From contig JANATG010000011.1 of assembly GCA_029449235.1 (NCBI GenBank), positions 1,580,001-1,644,000 of the forward strand: 64,000 nucleotides of DNA, written 5' to 3'. Positions 33,501-44,611 of the stretch are shown one piece after another. Both the position numbers and the translations under genes were made by a program. Each line of letters starts with the position of its first letter. Positions within the stretch are counted from its first letter, which is position 1. This stretch comes from Linnemannia schmuckeri. Lineage: Eukaryota; Mortierellomycota; Mortierellomycetes; Mortierellales; Mortierellaceae. The notes beneath the pieces are model-generated. The model did not search any database. It was given only the letters and a program-made list of their open reading frames with translations, and was not told the origin of the DNA.

Positions 33501-35322
33501 GGAAATCAACCAGGAATTTGAGCGTCAATGGAAGGCCAAGCTCCTGGCCGAGCAACAACAAAAACAGCAGCAGCAGCAACAGCAATCAACGACCTCCAGC
33601 GACAACACGAGCGTCTCTATCGAATCCCAGACAGATGATCGGGATCAAACAAAGTCAGGAGAAGTTTCGCCTGCGGAGAAGCGACCGACGGAAGCGGATG
33701 AGTTGGCGAACCCAAGGGCTGTCAAGCAGGCACGAGTCAGCAAACCCGAAGCGACCTTCACCCAACCACGCGCCTCGCAACGTAAACCTCGGTCCAATTC
33801 CAACTCAAGCTCCAGCTCAACCACTCCCAGCACGACTAGCCCAATCGCCACCCCCTGGCCAAGCATGGACCATAATCAGGTACAGTCCGGTCCACAGCCT
33901 GCTTCGCATGCCCTAGCAGCAGCCGATGGGAACCTGATGTATCGCCAACCGATTGCTCAACCACCGCAGTCGATTCCTGGTCAAGGCAGCTATGTGATGG
34001 CACAACAGCAGCAACAGCAACAACAACAACAGCAGCAGCAGCAGCAGCCCGTGATATCTGCGCCCAACGCGTCTATGATGACTGCGGCAGGACGTCCCAC
34101 CGATGTGAGTCAACATTTGCTCAACGTGTACACCCAACAACATCAACAGCAAGAGGCAATTTCTCAGTCGATCGATATGCGACAGAACGCGACTATTCAG
34201 AGGCAGCAGCAGCAGCTCCAACAGCAACATGCTCAAGCTCAGATGACATCCTCTTTGGCTCTAGGACCGCCTGGTGGTTTCACCTCCGGATATGCCCCTC
34301 CACCCATCATGGCTCCACAGCCCACGCCAATGAGCCAGTTCCGTCAACACCAGCAGCAACACCAGCACTATCAACATCAACAGCACCAGCAACAACAGCA
34401 GCCACAGCATCAAACTTCGACATCCTTCTCTGGTCCTGGGTTTGGTCCTCCACTTGTCTATGGAGGCAGCTACAGTCACCAGGCAGCAACACATTTACAA
34501 ACAGAGCCCATGGATTCGATCTTTGACTTTGCGATGCCCCTCGGAGACTTGAACTTTTTGTCGAGTTCGTTCCAAATGACACCGATGATGATGCAACAGA
34601 CCCCTGCTGCTCCTGCGAGCAGTGGCGGTGGCACCTTTATGCAGCCTACCACGACAGTCAGCAACATGCCTCCTGGGTCCATGGCAGCTCAGATGCAACA
34701 TCACAAGCAACAGCAGCATCAACATGCTAGAGGAGGCAGTGACGGCCATTTGGGAATGTCGATGGATCCTGGAGCATCGTCGACAGTGGTGGCGAGTCCT
34801 TCGACTACCACAGCCAGCAGCGGATCGCCATCACTGCAAGTGCCCGGTCTCGACGCCAATAACGGACCAGAGGGCCTTGGATCTCGAGGAGGCCGCCTTC
34901 CTGCAGACTCCAAGAGCCCGCCGACCACAACCCAGATCTCGCCCGGACTGGATTCGTTCATGATGTCGGACGAGGCCTTTGCCGAGATGCAGTCTACACC
35001 GGACTCGTTGATTCGGTACCTCCAGCACCATCATCAACAGCAACAACAGCAGGACCTGCAGTTACAACCCAAGGATAACCGCCAGCCGCTTTTGACGCAG
35101 CAGAATTCGTTGTTGTATGATGATTATTTCCAGTGGAGTCAGCCTCCTATGATTGCGCCTAGCTCTCAGCAGCCCCATCAGCAGCACCAGCATCAACAAC
35201 AGGTTCAACAGCAGCAACAGCAACAGCAGATTCAGATCTTGTCGCCGATGAGTATGGGTATGGACACGCCGGTCATTTCGGGCAGGGTAGTTGCACACTC
35301 CTCCATCCCTTCCTTTTCTTAG
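30510..35322 (+). CDS. Zn2Cys6 transcription factor with fungal_trans domain and Gln-rich tail
   Basis: Three exons (30510-30789, 31153-32767, 32871-35322) give 1448 residues. The N-terminus has an Asp/His/Asn repeat tract (~27-65). The zinc cluster spans the first intron: exon 1 gives CDPCRKKKIKC and exon 2 CANCAKLELQC, with DGLKPS between, restoring the six-Cys spacing. A short linker and coiled coil follow (YIELLEKRLDKMEKML), as in Gal4-type dimers. The fungal-specific middle homology region (~230-440) includes LFFDSVYYQFPIIHP, AWMYGGMAIRMALELGL and RRRAFWACFIMD. A charged coiled coil follows. The last ~600 residues are Gln-, His- and Pro-rich with several long Q runs, probably an activation domain. 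It is a nuclear DNA-binding regulator; the regulated pathway cannot be read. The tail is longer than usual for the family. Confidence 0.9.
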
Positions 35323-35587
35323 ATTTTTTGTAGCTTTCTTTGTTTAGTTCTTGTCATTTTGCTTTTCTTGTAACATAGCTCCTCTTGTTTGTCTTTTACG
35401 TAGTTGTCAATTAAAGTCATTTTTTGTTTGTATATTTTCATTTTTTTTTTATTATGTTCAGATGGTGGAAGGTAGTATATGAAGGGTAGATGGGGTTATG
35501 AAGAAGATAGTTAGCAATATAGCAAAAAAAAAACTTGGCGTGGCGCGTTGAAATGATGCTCGGATAAAGCTAGCTCCAGGTTTTTGA

Positions 35588-38130
35588 TTAATAGCGAACA
35601 CCCTATTATGCAAAAAAGAAAGACCACAAGTTAATTAAATTTTGCTTTGTCAACGAATTGCAATATTCCAACTTTGAAACGAGGTAACAAACGATCATGG
35701 ATCATGTAAGAAAGAAAAAAAAAATTACCTGGACGACCTCGGGCCAAGTAGCTTGGATCCGCGCAAAGAGATCTGGCTTTGTCCTTGCAAGAGCAGCAGG
35801 GTCTTCGGCAAGACACACAAATGTCGTGACGACACCACTATCAATCACCGTGCCGACCGTAAAGCAGATCTGCAAACCCATCACGAAGCCCACAATGATC
35901 AGCGCAATCGTCAACTGATCATTGGCATTAAACGCAGGCTTGGCGAAATGCAAGTACAAATACGTTCCGAGTCCCGAAAGGAATCCAGAGAAGATCGCAG
36001 CCATGCCCCAAACGTTTCCGATAAGGTTATCGTTGATGATTTGTTCGATTCCACGATCCTGGATGATGGTCCATGTATCACGAGCGGCTTGCATGTACGG
36101 CTTGCCATAGATGGCGACCTGGGCGAAAGCGTACTTGTTGATGAACTCAGCGATACCCTGGAGACATGCCAGGATACAGTCAATACAGCAGGCGACGAAC
36201 GCCATAATCCCATCTCCATCCCCACGGGCCATATTGGCAATAAACCTGAGAGTCTGGATGACTGCAATAATCAAGGACCCAAAGCAAATAGACCCAAAGG
36301 AGGTAGTACACGCCCGCTTCATAGACTCAATGGTAGGCGACTTGGTCATTCCCTGTGGGGATCCAGCCATGAAGTAATAGGTAGCATAGACTCCACAGAT
36401 TGTCGTATGGACAATGTTGGATAGCACCTGGGAGGTCCAGTAGAACGAGAAAACCGCAAAGACCACCAAGACGTAGAAGAGAGCCGACCGGTTGTTTCCA
36501 GAAGAAGTGCCCGAGTTGTAGTAGTAGTCGTAGACACCAGCAAAGACCAGGAGGAAGTAGATGCTGTAGGCGACTTGTGTGATAAGTCCCAGGAACGAGA
36601 CAGCGTAGGTTGCGGGGTAGTCGCGCGAGACCGAGGTCACCGTCTTCAGCATCACACTATAAAAAATTGAACAATCAACATAAACAGGTTAGATATTGCA
36701 AGGATGGAAATAGTGCATTAGTGAAGGTTGGAGAGGAGAGGGAAGGATTGTTGTAGATGAGCCAATGGTGTATGGGTTTATGGGTATATGGGTATGTGTT
36801 TGTGAGCTTCGAAAAAAAATGCAGGCGAAAGATATTCCGACGAGAGTAGATTGAAGGAGCGAGAAACATAAAAAAGACCGCCAGGGGTACGGATGATGTT
36901 CTGCTAATTCAAACACGGCTTCCATCATATGGGCTGTGGTACAAGAAAAACACAAACAATGCAAAAACCTCTCTCCGCGCCTTTCAGGTGTCAGCATATT
37001 CCCGCGCCTTTGGAGAAACAAAACAAGACACCCGCCCATTTTGTTTTTGGGGTTGAGAGAAAGAGGAGAGGGGACGAAGAAAAAAGGAAGAGGAGACAAG
37101 GCGAGAAAAGGGCGAAGAGATAGGGAGAAGGAGAGAGAGGGAAGGGGACGTTTCCCTGAAGACAATGCTCTCGTTGTTTTTTGTCCGTTTGTTTGTGGGC
37201 ATGGACAATTACCTGGCAAAGGGGATGCGGGACTTCCAGGCGAACCACATGAAAGCGTAGAGGACTCCAAAGACAAGAGCGATGCCTCCAATGATCCACA
37301 TGCGAAGGTACAGGTAGTAGACAGCCACTCCCAAGTACAAGAGGATACTCAACAACAGCGTAGCCTACATTATGAATAAGCAGAGTTCGTTAGTTATTTG
37401 TAGAGAGAGCGGGCACAACCTTGACTCAGTAGCCTTTGATGAATTTTGTTGGTAATTTAGAGACGATCGGGGCGTAATAAAAATAAAATACAGCCTGCTT
37501 GAAGAAGGCACTCTTCAGGGACAAGAGTGTACAGAGACAGGAATACAAAGTAACTCAAAGGTACAATAACAAGCAACTCAGAGAGAGAGAGAGACGCAGA
37601 CATCCCATCCGTCCATAATGCATGAAAGTACACTTTACCTTGATGAGGAAAGTTGGGAAGGCAACCGTCAAGAAAAAGTAGACAACACTAAAGATGGCTC
37701 CCACACCAACAGAGATACAAAGTGTAATCAAGCCTCCAGTCGAGAACAAACTTCCAATCCCCCTGGACCCACCAGGTCCCGACCCAGTCTTCAACGCATT
37801 TGTGATAGCGAAATAACTCAAGACCACAAAACCAGCCAACTGGACTGCAAAGAGAATAGCAGCCCAGAGGTCGTTGTATTTAGGTTTCGGGTTGAATTTA
37901 GTGGGGAGACCCGAGTCTGGGTTGATGGAACCGTCGTAGGTGGGTGGGGGCATGGGTTGTCCCTGAGGCGCGTAGTAGTTTTGCTGCTGTTGTTGTTGTT
38001 GTGGCTGGAGACCCCATTGGGTTTGTTGTTGGAGGGGAACGTATTGAGGCTGTGGTTGTGCACCGTAGTAGGGCTGTTGTTGGGGTTGAGGCGGGTAGTA
38101 GCCTGTGTTTGGTGGAGGGTAGTTGGACAT
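35588..38130 (-). CDS. PNS1: PNS1/choline-transporter-like membrane protein
   Basis: Four exons (38130-37639, 37364-37213, 36656-35729, 35602-35588) give 528 residues. A Pro/Gln/Tyr-rich cytosolic N-terminus (~1-85, PPPTYDG at its end) precedes KYNDLWAAILFAVQLAGF, the usual entry to the first helix of SLC44/CTL proteins. About ten hydrophobic segments follow, including LLLSILLYLGVAVYYLYL, a DYPATYAVSFLGL lead-in, and the family block VWGMAAIFSGFLSG. Near the C-terminus come TVIDSGVVTTFVCLAEDP then PEVVQGVRY. The last coding exon is just 15 nt and supplies GVRY-stop, matching how the family ends. Yeast Pns1 sits in the plasma membrane with uncertain substrate; animal relatives move choline. 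Topology is inferred by eye. Confidence 0.92.
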
Positions 38131-38465
38131 GGTTGGCTGTCCTGTCTTTCTTTTTGGAAAGAGGGTGTAGGTAGGTGAGTGTGTGTTTTTGAGAGAGGTG
38201 AAGGAGAAAGAGAAGGGAAGAAAGGAATGAGTTGGGAGAGAAGGAAAGGGAGAGTGAAAAAGAGAAGAGTAGGGTGTGTGAAAAAGAAAGGAGAATAGAG
38301 GAGATGAGTGACGACAAGAAGGAAAAACGTTTCTCTTTTATGCCAAAAGAGACAAAAGAAGGGGAAAAAAGAAAAAAGAAAAATAAGAGTGGAGTGGCGA
38401 ATGCGAATAGGCGAACCGCCACAGTCGAAGGGAAGGGAAATGGGGCAGGACATCATCAAAGAAAA

Positions 38466-38504
<39 letters not shown>

Positions 38505-39030
38505 TATTTTTAGGGCTATGTGATGTGTGTGTGCGTACCAGAGTATCTAGCCCCAAGTAGGTTGGAGGATCGCATGATGACAGCCTTAGCTGAGAGCGAA
38601 TATTACACACGGTAGAACTAGACCCTTCTTTTCTTCTGTGGAAAGGAAAAAAAATGAAAAAAAGGAAAAGGGGAACAAGCTCATCCTAATCCACACCATT
38701 GATATTCATAGCTATGATGGTCATCATTGGCAAACGTGCTGACCAAGACAAAAAAGCAGGTACCGTACAGTACTTGGCGTTTTTGTGTTCCAGATCAGTC
38801 TACAGTCTGCCTGGAACAACAATGTCTTGTCACCTTAAGTTGTTCCTTGTTACTCCTCCACTCAAGACTCCGCCCTGGATCCTTTTTCTTCGATGTATTC
38901 GATGTATTCGCCCTCCATAAAGAATACTGCATCGCACTCTCTACATGTACACTGCCAACAGCAACATCCGCAGAGCAAATATGGCAAATATTCAGAGCGA
39001 AGTGGCATCGCTGGATCATATTTTCAGGAG
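38131..39030. other. Intergenic between PNS1 and GEMIN6
   Basis: PNS1 upstream region, pyrimidine-rich on its strand, with an A35 tract (T on the gene strand) about 340 bp before the ATG. A small GTAC cluster (three copies near 38760-38773) follows. No gene seen. Confidence 0.65.
38468..38502. repeat. Poly(A) tract, 35 bp
   Basis: A on plus, T on the PNS1 strand, about 338 bp upstream of its ATG. Confidence 0.9.
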
Positions 39031-40291
39031 CTAAGACGACGACGACGAGGAGGAGGAGGAGGAGGAGGAAGAGGCGATGATTTTCTTATTGTTGAAATCA
39101 TGTTCCCTTAACATCCCTTGAACCCGCTCGAGAATCACTTTATTGGGACAATCGACTGATGATGTGGTGTAAGGTGGTTTGATTCGTGCACCGCCTACCA
39201 GCAGCTGGATCACATCACCCTCTTCTTTTCCTTCTCCTGTTGTCTTCCATGGGATTCGTTGCTATAGAGAGGACAATAGGTTTTTGCATTGGTGTGAAAA
39301 AAGGGGTTGGGGGATGAGGCGGGTAATGATGCGTTAGGCAAGATTTCTTTTTTGTCATAGTCTTCATTTTTTCCTTTTTTCTCCAGGGAATTCCAGAAGC
39401 GCAAAAGGACGGATTACAAAAAAAAAAGAGCAAGAATGATGAACTAAACAATCTTACCGAGTCGAGCATGGTGATGATACTCTGCTTGCGGGACATAATG
39501 TCGACAGGGGAGATGTTGGGAGGGGCCGGTAGACCTGCAAGTGCTTCCATCGTCTCTGTTGTCAAGCGACCACTCTCTGTTGCAAGTGTGTCTATGGCAA
39601 CAAGAGCGAGAAAGGGAGAAGGCTTGTAAGTTAGTCTCTATGCTAATGAAAAATAAGCATTCGCAATGTCGCCTCAGCCCACGTTCGAGGGTCTTGCTTG
39701 AGCGTCATTTTTGAAAATTTAGATGTTTATTTGTATCAATCATCTCCTCCCTTGCTTGCTCTTATAGACTTTTTGTGACGACAAGTATAATTCCCACTTA
39801 CCTATGGAAAGAGTTTTGAGCGCATGCTGACGGATCGCTATCATCGCTGCCCGTTCGCTTTGTGTCGAAGTCGCGTTTGACGGAGGTTGACTTGTGGAAG
39901 GTGACACCTGTGCCTGTGTCTGAGGCTGAGTATGTATGGGTTCTTGATCCTGGGGCTTCTTGACATCTTCAGCCAATGGACGTTGTGGCTGTTGTTGTTG
40001 TTGTTGTTGTTGTTGTTCGACTCTCTTGATCACCTCACTACCACCGCTCTTCTGCTCATTCGCCTCAACTGTCGGATCCTTGTCCTCACTCGACCGCTCC
40101 TCACTCTGTTCCTGTTCCTGCTCCTGAGTTGGTGGCAACTGGAGAATAAGGAGCGTAAAGGTCTCTGGGTCGACATTGTAGAGGCGTCCTGAGAATGTCT
40201 TGCCATTTGTTAATGTCGCCTGACAGGGGAACCCTAGGCTATTGTAGATCTCGCGCAGGGTGTACCCATGGAACTGCCACTCTTCGGACAT
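39031..40291 (-). CDS. GEMIN6: Gemin6-like Sm-fold protein of the SMN complex
   Basis: Three exons (40291-39802, 39591-39458, 39261-39031) give 284 residues, versus about 167 in human. The N-terminus (EWQFHGYTLREI, then TNGKTFSGRLYNVDPETFTLLIL) has the Sm1-like strand pattern of Gemin6 (EWQDYIYKEV, GWVLTTDPVSANIVLV). The C-terminus matches more clearly: IPWKTTGEGKEEGDV, then ARIKPPYTT and NKVILERVQGMLREH, against human LTIDPPYGP and NEIILSRVQDLIEGH. Between lies a disordered Glu/Gln insert with a Q9 run (~85-150). The protein ends in a Ser run encoded by TCC/TCG repeats. Gemin6 pairs with Gemin7 to act as an Sm surrogate while SMN loads Sm rings onto snRNAs. It is divergent with SAF4. Splice phases close cleanly. 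Orthology is by remembered motifs. Confidence 0.75.
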
Positions 40292-40537
40292 TGTGTGTGT
40301 GTGAGCGGGTGTGATGAGTGTAGAAGTCGAGAGGAAGGGCTTTTGGGTGGCACGGTGGAGAGCCAAAGTGGCACGGCAATTAGTCTCCCAAAGCAAGTGA
40401 CTGCTCAACCATTTGAGTGCTTTGTCTCTGCCCGTTTGAGCGAACGGTAAAAGTGGACGCTAGTTCGCTCTTGACTTTTTTGTGTCTTCCTTCCACACCT
40501 CCCTCTCCATTCGACAGCATACTCACGACGATTCACC
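40292..40537. promoter_or_regulatory. Bidirectional promoter, GEMIN6 and SAF4
   Basis: Only 246 bp separate the two divergent start codons, so the genes very probably share a promoter. No TATA box in either orientation is obvious. Confidence 0.65.
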
Positions 40538-42010
40538 ATGGCAGACCGCAAGGCAACCAACAAGTACTACCCACCTGACTGGGATCCCTCAAAGGTACAC
40601 AACTCGACTTTATACATGAACACGCGCAAATTAATCAGTTTTGTGCGTTTTACACACTTCACGTTCTGACAACAACAATTTTTATTCAAAATTTATAGGG
40701 TTCAATCAACAAATATGTCGGACAACACCCATTGCGGGACAGAGCAAGGAAGCTGGACCAAGGAATCCTCATTGTGCGTTTCGAGTTACCCTACTCTATC
40801 TGGTGCAACGGCTGCAACAAGTCTGCCGCCACCGGTAAGGCTCATATCCTTTTGACTTTTCTTTTGTTATTTGTAAGATAGATCCATGCATGATTGCTGC
40901 TGGAACTGAAGCAACTCTGTCTTTATGAATTCGTTGCGTCTTTCATTTAGGCGTGAGATATAACGCAGAGAAGAAGACTATCGGAAAGTACTACTCGACA
41001 CCGATCCTGAGCTTCCGGATGAAATGCCATCACTGCTCGAGCTGGTTCGAGATCCAAACAGACCCCAAGGTAATATATCCGCATCCTAATTAATTTCGTA
41101 TTGAATATGACCATCATTTCATTTTGTTCATTCAGCTCATAGCCTTATTACTTTGGATATACCTTTGAGAATATAGAACGCGGCATACAAAGTAATGGCA
41201 GGAGCGAGGCGCAAAACGGACGATTTCGCAGAAGCAGAAGACCGTGGAACGCTCAAAATCGACACACCCGAAGAATTCGAACGACGTGCCAACGACAAAT
41301 TTGCAAAACTCGAACATTCTCGTCTCGACCAAATCAACACCCTCCGAGCCGACGCCACAGTTCTCACCAAACTGCAACATATCAGCGATCGACAGTGGAG
41401 TGACCCCTATACCCTCTCGCAAAAATTAAGGAAGGAGTTCCGGAAGGAGAGGGCAAAGATTAAGAGCTCGGAGGCGCTTGCAGATAAGATCGGGGTTGGA
41501 TTTAGGATCTTACCTGAAAGTCAGGAGGATGCTGAGGCAACCAAGTTGGTCGAGTTTGATGCTGGGGAGAAGGCGGTGATGATGCAGAGGTTGAAGGAGA
41601 TTAAGTCTGGAGGTCTGTTTGCGGCTGCCAAGAGTGCTCCCAAAAACCAGCACCAGCAGAAGAACTGGAGTCGTCAACTTGCCACAACAGCAGCTGCTGG
41701 AGGGAGTGGTGTGACAGGTGGTCGCGGTGGAATCGGTGGGTTATCCAAGACGAGTACTCTCGTTGCCTCTACGGGATCTTCAGGATCAGGATCAGATAAG
41801 GACAGGATCCTTCGATCTCTTACATCGATTGTTAAGGCCAACACCCAGCTCCAAGTCGACCCCTTCCTTAATTCGGGATCTGGAGCGTCGTCTAGATCCT
41901 CCTCTGTTGTGACAGCATCAACACCACCGTCGTCTTCTAAATCGGGATTGGTCTCCAAACCATCGCCGCTTGTCGCATACGGCGACGACGATGACGACGA
42001 TGACGATTAG
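40538..42010 (+). CDS. SAF4: CWC16-family splicing factor (SAF4/CCDC130/YJU2B)
   Basis: Four exons (40538-40594, 40699-40834, 40951-41069, 41177-42010) give 381 residues. The N-terminal domain reads NKYYPPDWDPSKGSINKY, HPLRDRARKLDQGILIVRFE, then a zinc-ligand pair CNGC, GVRYNAEKKTIGKYYSTPI, and a second pair CHHC followed by WFEIQTDPKNAAYKVMAGA. This is the CCDC130/Saf4 arrangement (NKYYPPDF..., GVRYNAEKK, QTDP). A charged helical region follows (FAKLEHSRLDQINTL, LSQKLRKEFRKERAK), then a Ser/Gly-rich stretch and an all-Asp tail. Yju2/CCDC94 acts in the first splicing step; the CCDC130/Saf4 branch is a spliceosome-associated relative thought to act in second-step or alternative proofreading events. 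It is divergent with GEMIN6. Assignment to the YJU2B branch rather than YJU2 rests on the start NKYYPPDW and is fairly sure. Confidence 0.92.
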
Positions 42011-42174
42011 ACAGGAGTTTCGTAAGAAATGGACTTTTGCAGATCTTCACCACCATTGTAAATATAGTTTTGTTTGTGTATTTTTATTGTGCTTGCATGA
42101 GTCTAATGATGTGGTGATGATCAGGATACAATGAGAGATGTAATGCAGAAGGTCCCACGCGAGGAAGAACGCAT

Positions 42175-43660
42175 TTAGGACTTAATGGCACGGTGTTGTG
42201 CACGCTCTGCTTCCAATTCATCGACCCATCCTGTAACCATAGGGTGCTTGAACTTGCCGCGTGTTCCTGCGAAAAAATCCTCCAGCGTCACATCCTCAGC
42301 TATTTTATTTTCAAACAAATATATGTTAGGATTTTGAAAAGGATACATTTGGTAATATATTGACAGAATGAGAGCAAAGGAAGGGGATGTTCTTACACTT
42401 TTCGTATTCGAGGGCCTGCATGATCATCTCAAATTTGTCAAAGTCCTTGACCAAGAGAGCCTCGGGAGTAACAGCAGCCTCGTATTCAGCCCAGAGTCCA
42501 GAGATCTCCTGTGCTTGTGCGTTCCATCCCAACAACTCGTGGCAAAGATGATGCATCGCATTCTAACAATTGAAAAAAAAAGTGCACACAAAGTAGTACC
42601 TTCCTGTTAGTCAAAAGTGTTCAAGCCCGATCTCTGAATCAGTTAAGCACGAAAAGAACCTGACTGCTGCTGCTGTTGACTGCGGCACGTCATGACACGT
42701 TATGACATACCCTCTCCTGAGTATGCTTGTCCTCGATAGTGACGCCGTCATAGGGAGTAATATCACCAACAAGACTCTCGGCAAGATCATGTACGATCGC
42801 CATCTTAATACACCTGTCCTTGTTCACGCCGGCCGTCTTTTCGTCAATTAGCATGGCCATGATGCCCATCCTGTACATGTGATCTGCAATCGACTCTGCT
42901 GGCTTGATCCCGTGGTTGATCCATCCAGTTCTCTTTGTGCGCTATTATAGATTATCACACGTGTCAAAAAAAATAATGACGGATGTTAGAGTGAGAAAGA
43001 AAAGTTGTGTGCCTCCCTTTTGGGATCAAGATTCTTATATGACGTAACTTTCAAGCTGCTCGGAGAAAAAAAGATGCTCGCTAATTTTGCAGCAATGATG
43101 AATTACCTTAAGCTTTTCGACAATGTGCAAGAATTGAAGGGTTCCCTTGACAGACTGAGCCTTGGCCTTGTGGTTGGACCCATCGTGGTTCAAGCTGGCG
43201 TCTAATTCTGTCATACGCGCCACCACGCTGGCTAAAAAAAATGTTGGAAATGGCAATTATGTCATCGTGTGAGCGGAAAAAACGGTGTCCATCCGATCCT
43301 GACTGTATATATCCTTTCGGGCGCTTTAGAACCTGTTGGCCAAAATCAATCCAGGAAGCCGAGGAAAACGGAAGTTTAACAAACTGACATACCATTGTCA
43401 GGAGTGCCCTCCATGATCTCAAGAAGTTCACCATCGTTCAAGAGTCTGGGGTCGGTAACAAGTTCTCCACTGTGATCCAAACGGAGCAATGAAACCGGTG
43501 TTGATTGAGGGAAGCTGGCAATATTCCTTGCGGCGTCGTAAAGTTGCTTGTTATCAGTTCCGGGCAGGATACGGATCGAGCTATCGTAGACTGCGCCGTG
43601 GTATTGGAGTTTGACCACGGGCGAGGGAGGGATCTGGGAGCTACCGAGCACGTTGTCCAT
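42175..43660 (-). CDS. HDDC2: HDDC2-type HD-domain nucleotidase with N-terminal extension
   Basis: Five exons (43660-43393, 43231-43107, 42941-42711, 42562-42397, 42299-42175) give 304 residues. The HD-domain body starts near residue 115: LQFLHIVEKLKRTKRTGW, ESIADHMYRMGIMAM (first metal His), KMAIVHDLAESLVGDI (the HD pair), then DFDKFEMIMQALEYE and FFAGTRGKFKHP. It matches human HDDC2, yeast Ygk1 and bacterial YfbR, which are 5'-nucleotidases acting on nucleoside monophosphates, mainly deoxy forms. Exon 1 adds ~90 residues not present in human HDDC2: VKLQYHGAVYDSSIRI, LLRLDHSGELVTDPRLL and ELLEIMEG, a pattern that could be a small beta-grasp domain. It is divergent with AMP deaminase, another nucleoside-monophosphate enzyme. 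Confidence 0.9.
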
Positions 43661-44611
43661 GGTTTAATTCTGTTTTGGTTATTGAATTTGGCGAACGTTG
43701 GAAGATGCAAGTTGAATGGAAGTGAAGGTGGTTTTCTTTTGTCGGTGCTGTCTTGGGTGTCGGGTCTTGAGGGATGGTTAATAAAAGTGAAGAAAGAAGA
43801 AAGAAAGTGAATGAGAACAAGGACGCGAACTTTTTTTGCATGCACCGTTGCAAAACCGACCACGGTCACCTGATTAAATCGAGAGAAGGTGGCTGAGAAA
43901 AAAATGTTCACCCTTCATTTTTTGCGGGGGTGGGGTGGATCCACTTTTTTTTTCTTGCTCTCTCGCGCCACGAAGCGGCGCAAAGCAAAAAGCAAACTGG
44001 GTTCAGAATGATAAGAACAAAAGGGAGGAGCAGGCAGAGACGGCCGCCCACAAGAAAATCCGAGCAATGAGCCAAAGCGGTCATAATGAACCAGGTGGAT
44101 AAGGCGAACTGATTATCCTCCCTCGCCAGGAGAACCAGGTGATCAAGCTCTTGTTGTGGGGAATGGAGATACACGATGACTGTGAGGTGAAGGGTGCCTT
44201 TTAGCAAACGATTGGGGATTGGCATTGATAAGATGTACTCTCTCCATGGTAATTAGTATTGTTGAGGATAACAGGGAAGTGGGGTCAAGATCCATTTTTC
44301 ATTTCTTGTCAAGGTTGCTTGGTCCCTTCTTTTAGTTTAAAGACGACCTTTGAATGTCCGCAGTCCGCGTCAGCCACCAGAATTCCAAGTATAAAAGGCT
44401 GGCTGATTTGCGTTCTCCTCTCTTTTTGTCTTTTGTCGTTTTTCTTTTTTTCGGGGGTCTTTTTTTTTTGTCTTGCGGATAACCCTTCACACACCCCTCC
44501 ATTCCCCACACACTCCTACACACAACATATACTCCCCACCACTCCTACACACACATACAAAAAAGTTCATTCCATTCCATTCACACTCATTCCAGAAGAA
44601 GCCCTGATTCA
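43661..44611. promoter_or_regulatory. Shared upstream region, HDDC2 and AMD1
   Basis: 951 bp between divergent starts. TATAAAAG at 44390-44397 is in the correct orientation for AMD1, about 215 bp before its ATG, and is followed by a pyrimidine/CA-rich leader. No gene recognised inside. Confidence 0.55.
44390..44397 (+). promoter_or_regulatory. Candidate TATA box of AMD1
   Basis: TATAAAAG followed by a T/C-rich initiator-like stretch, 215 bp upstream of the AMD1 ATG. Confidence 0.45.
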
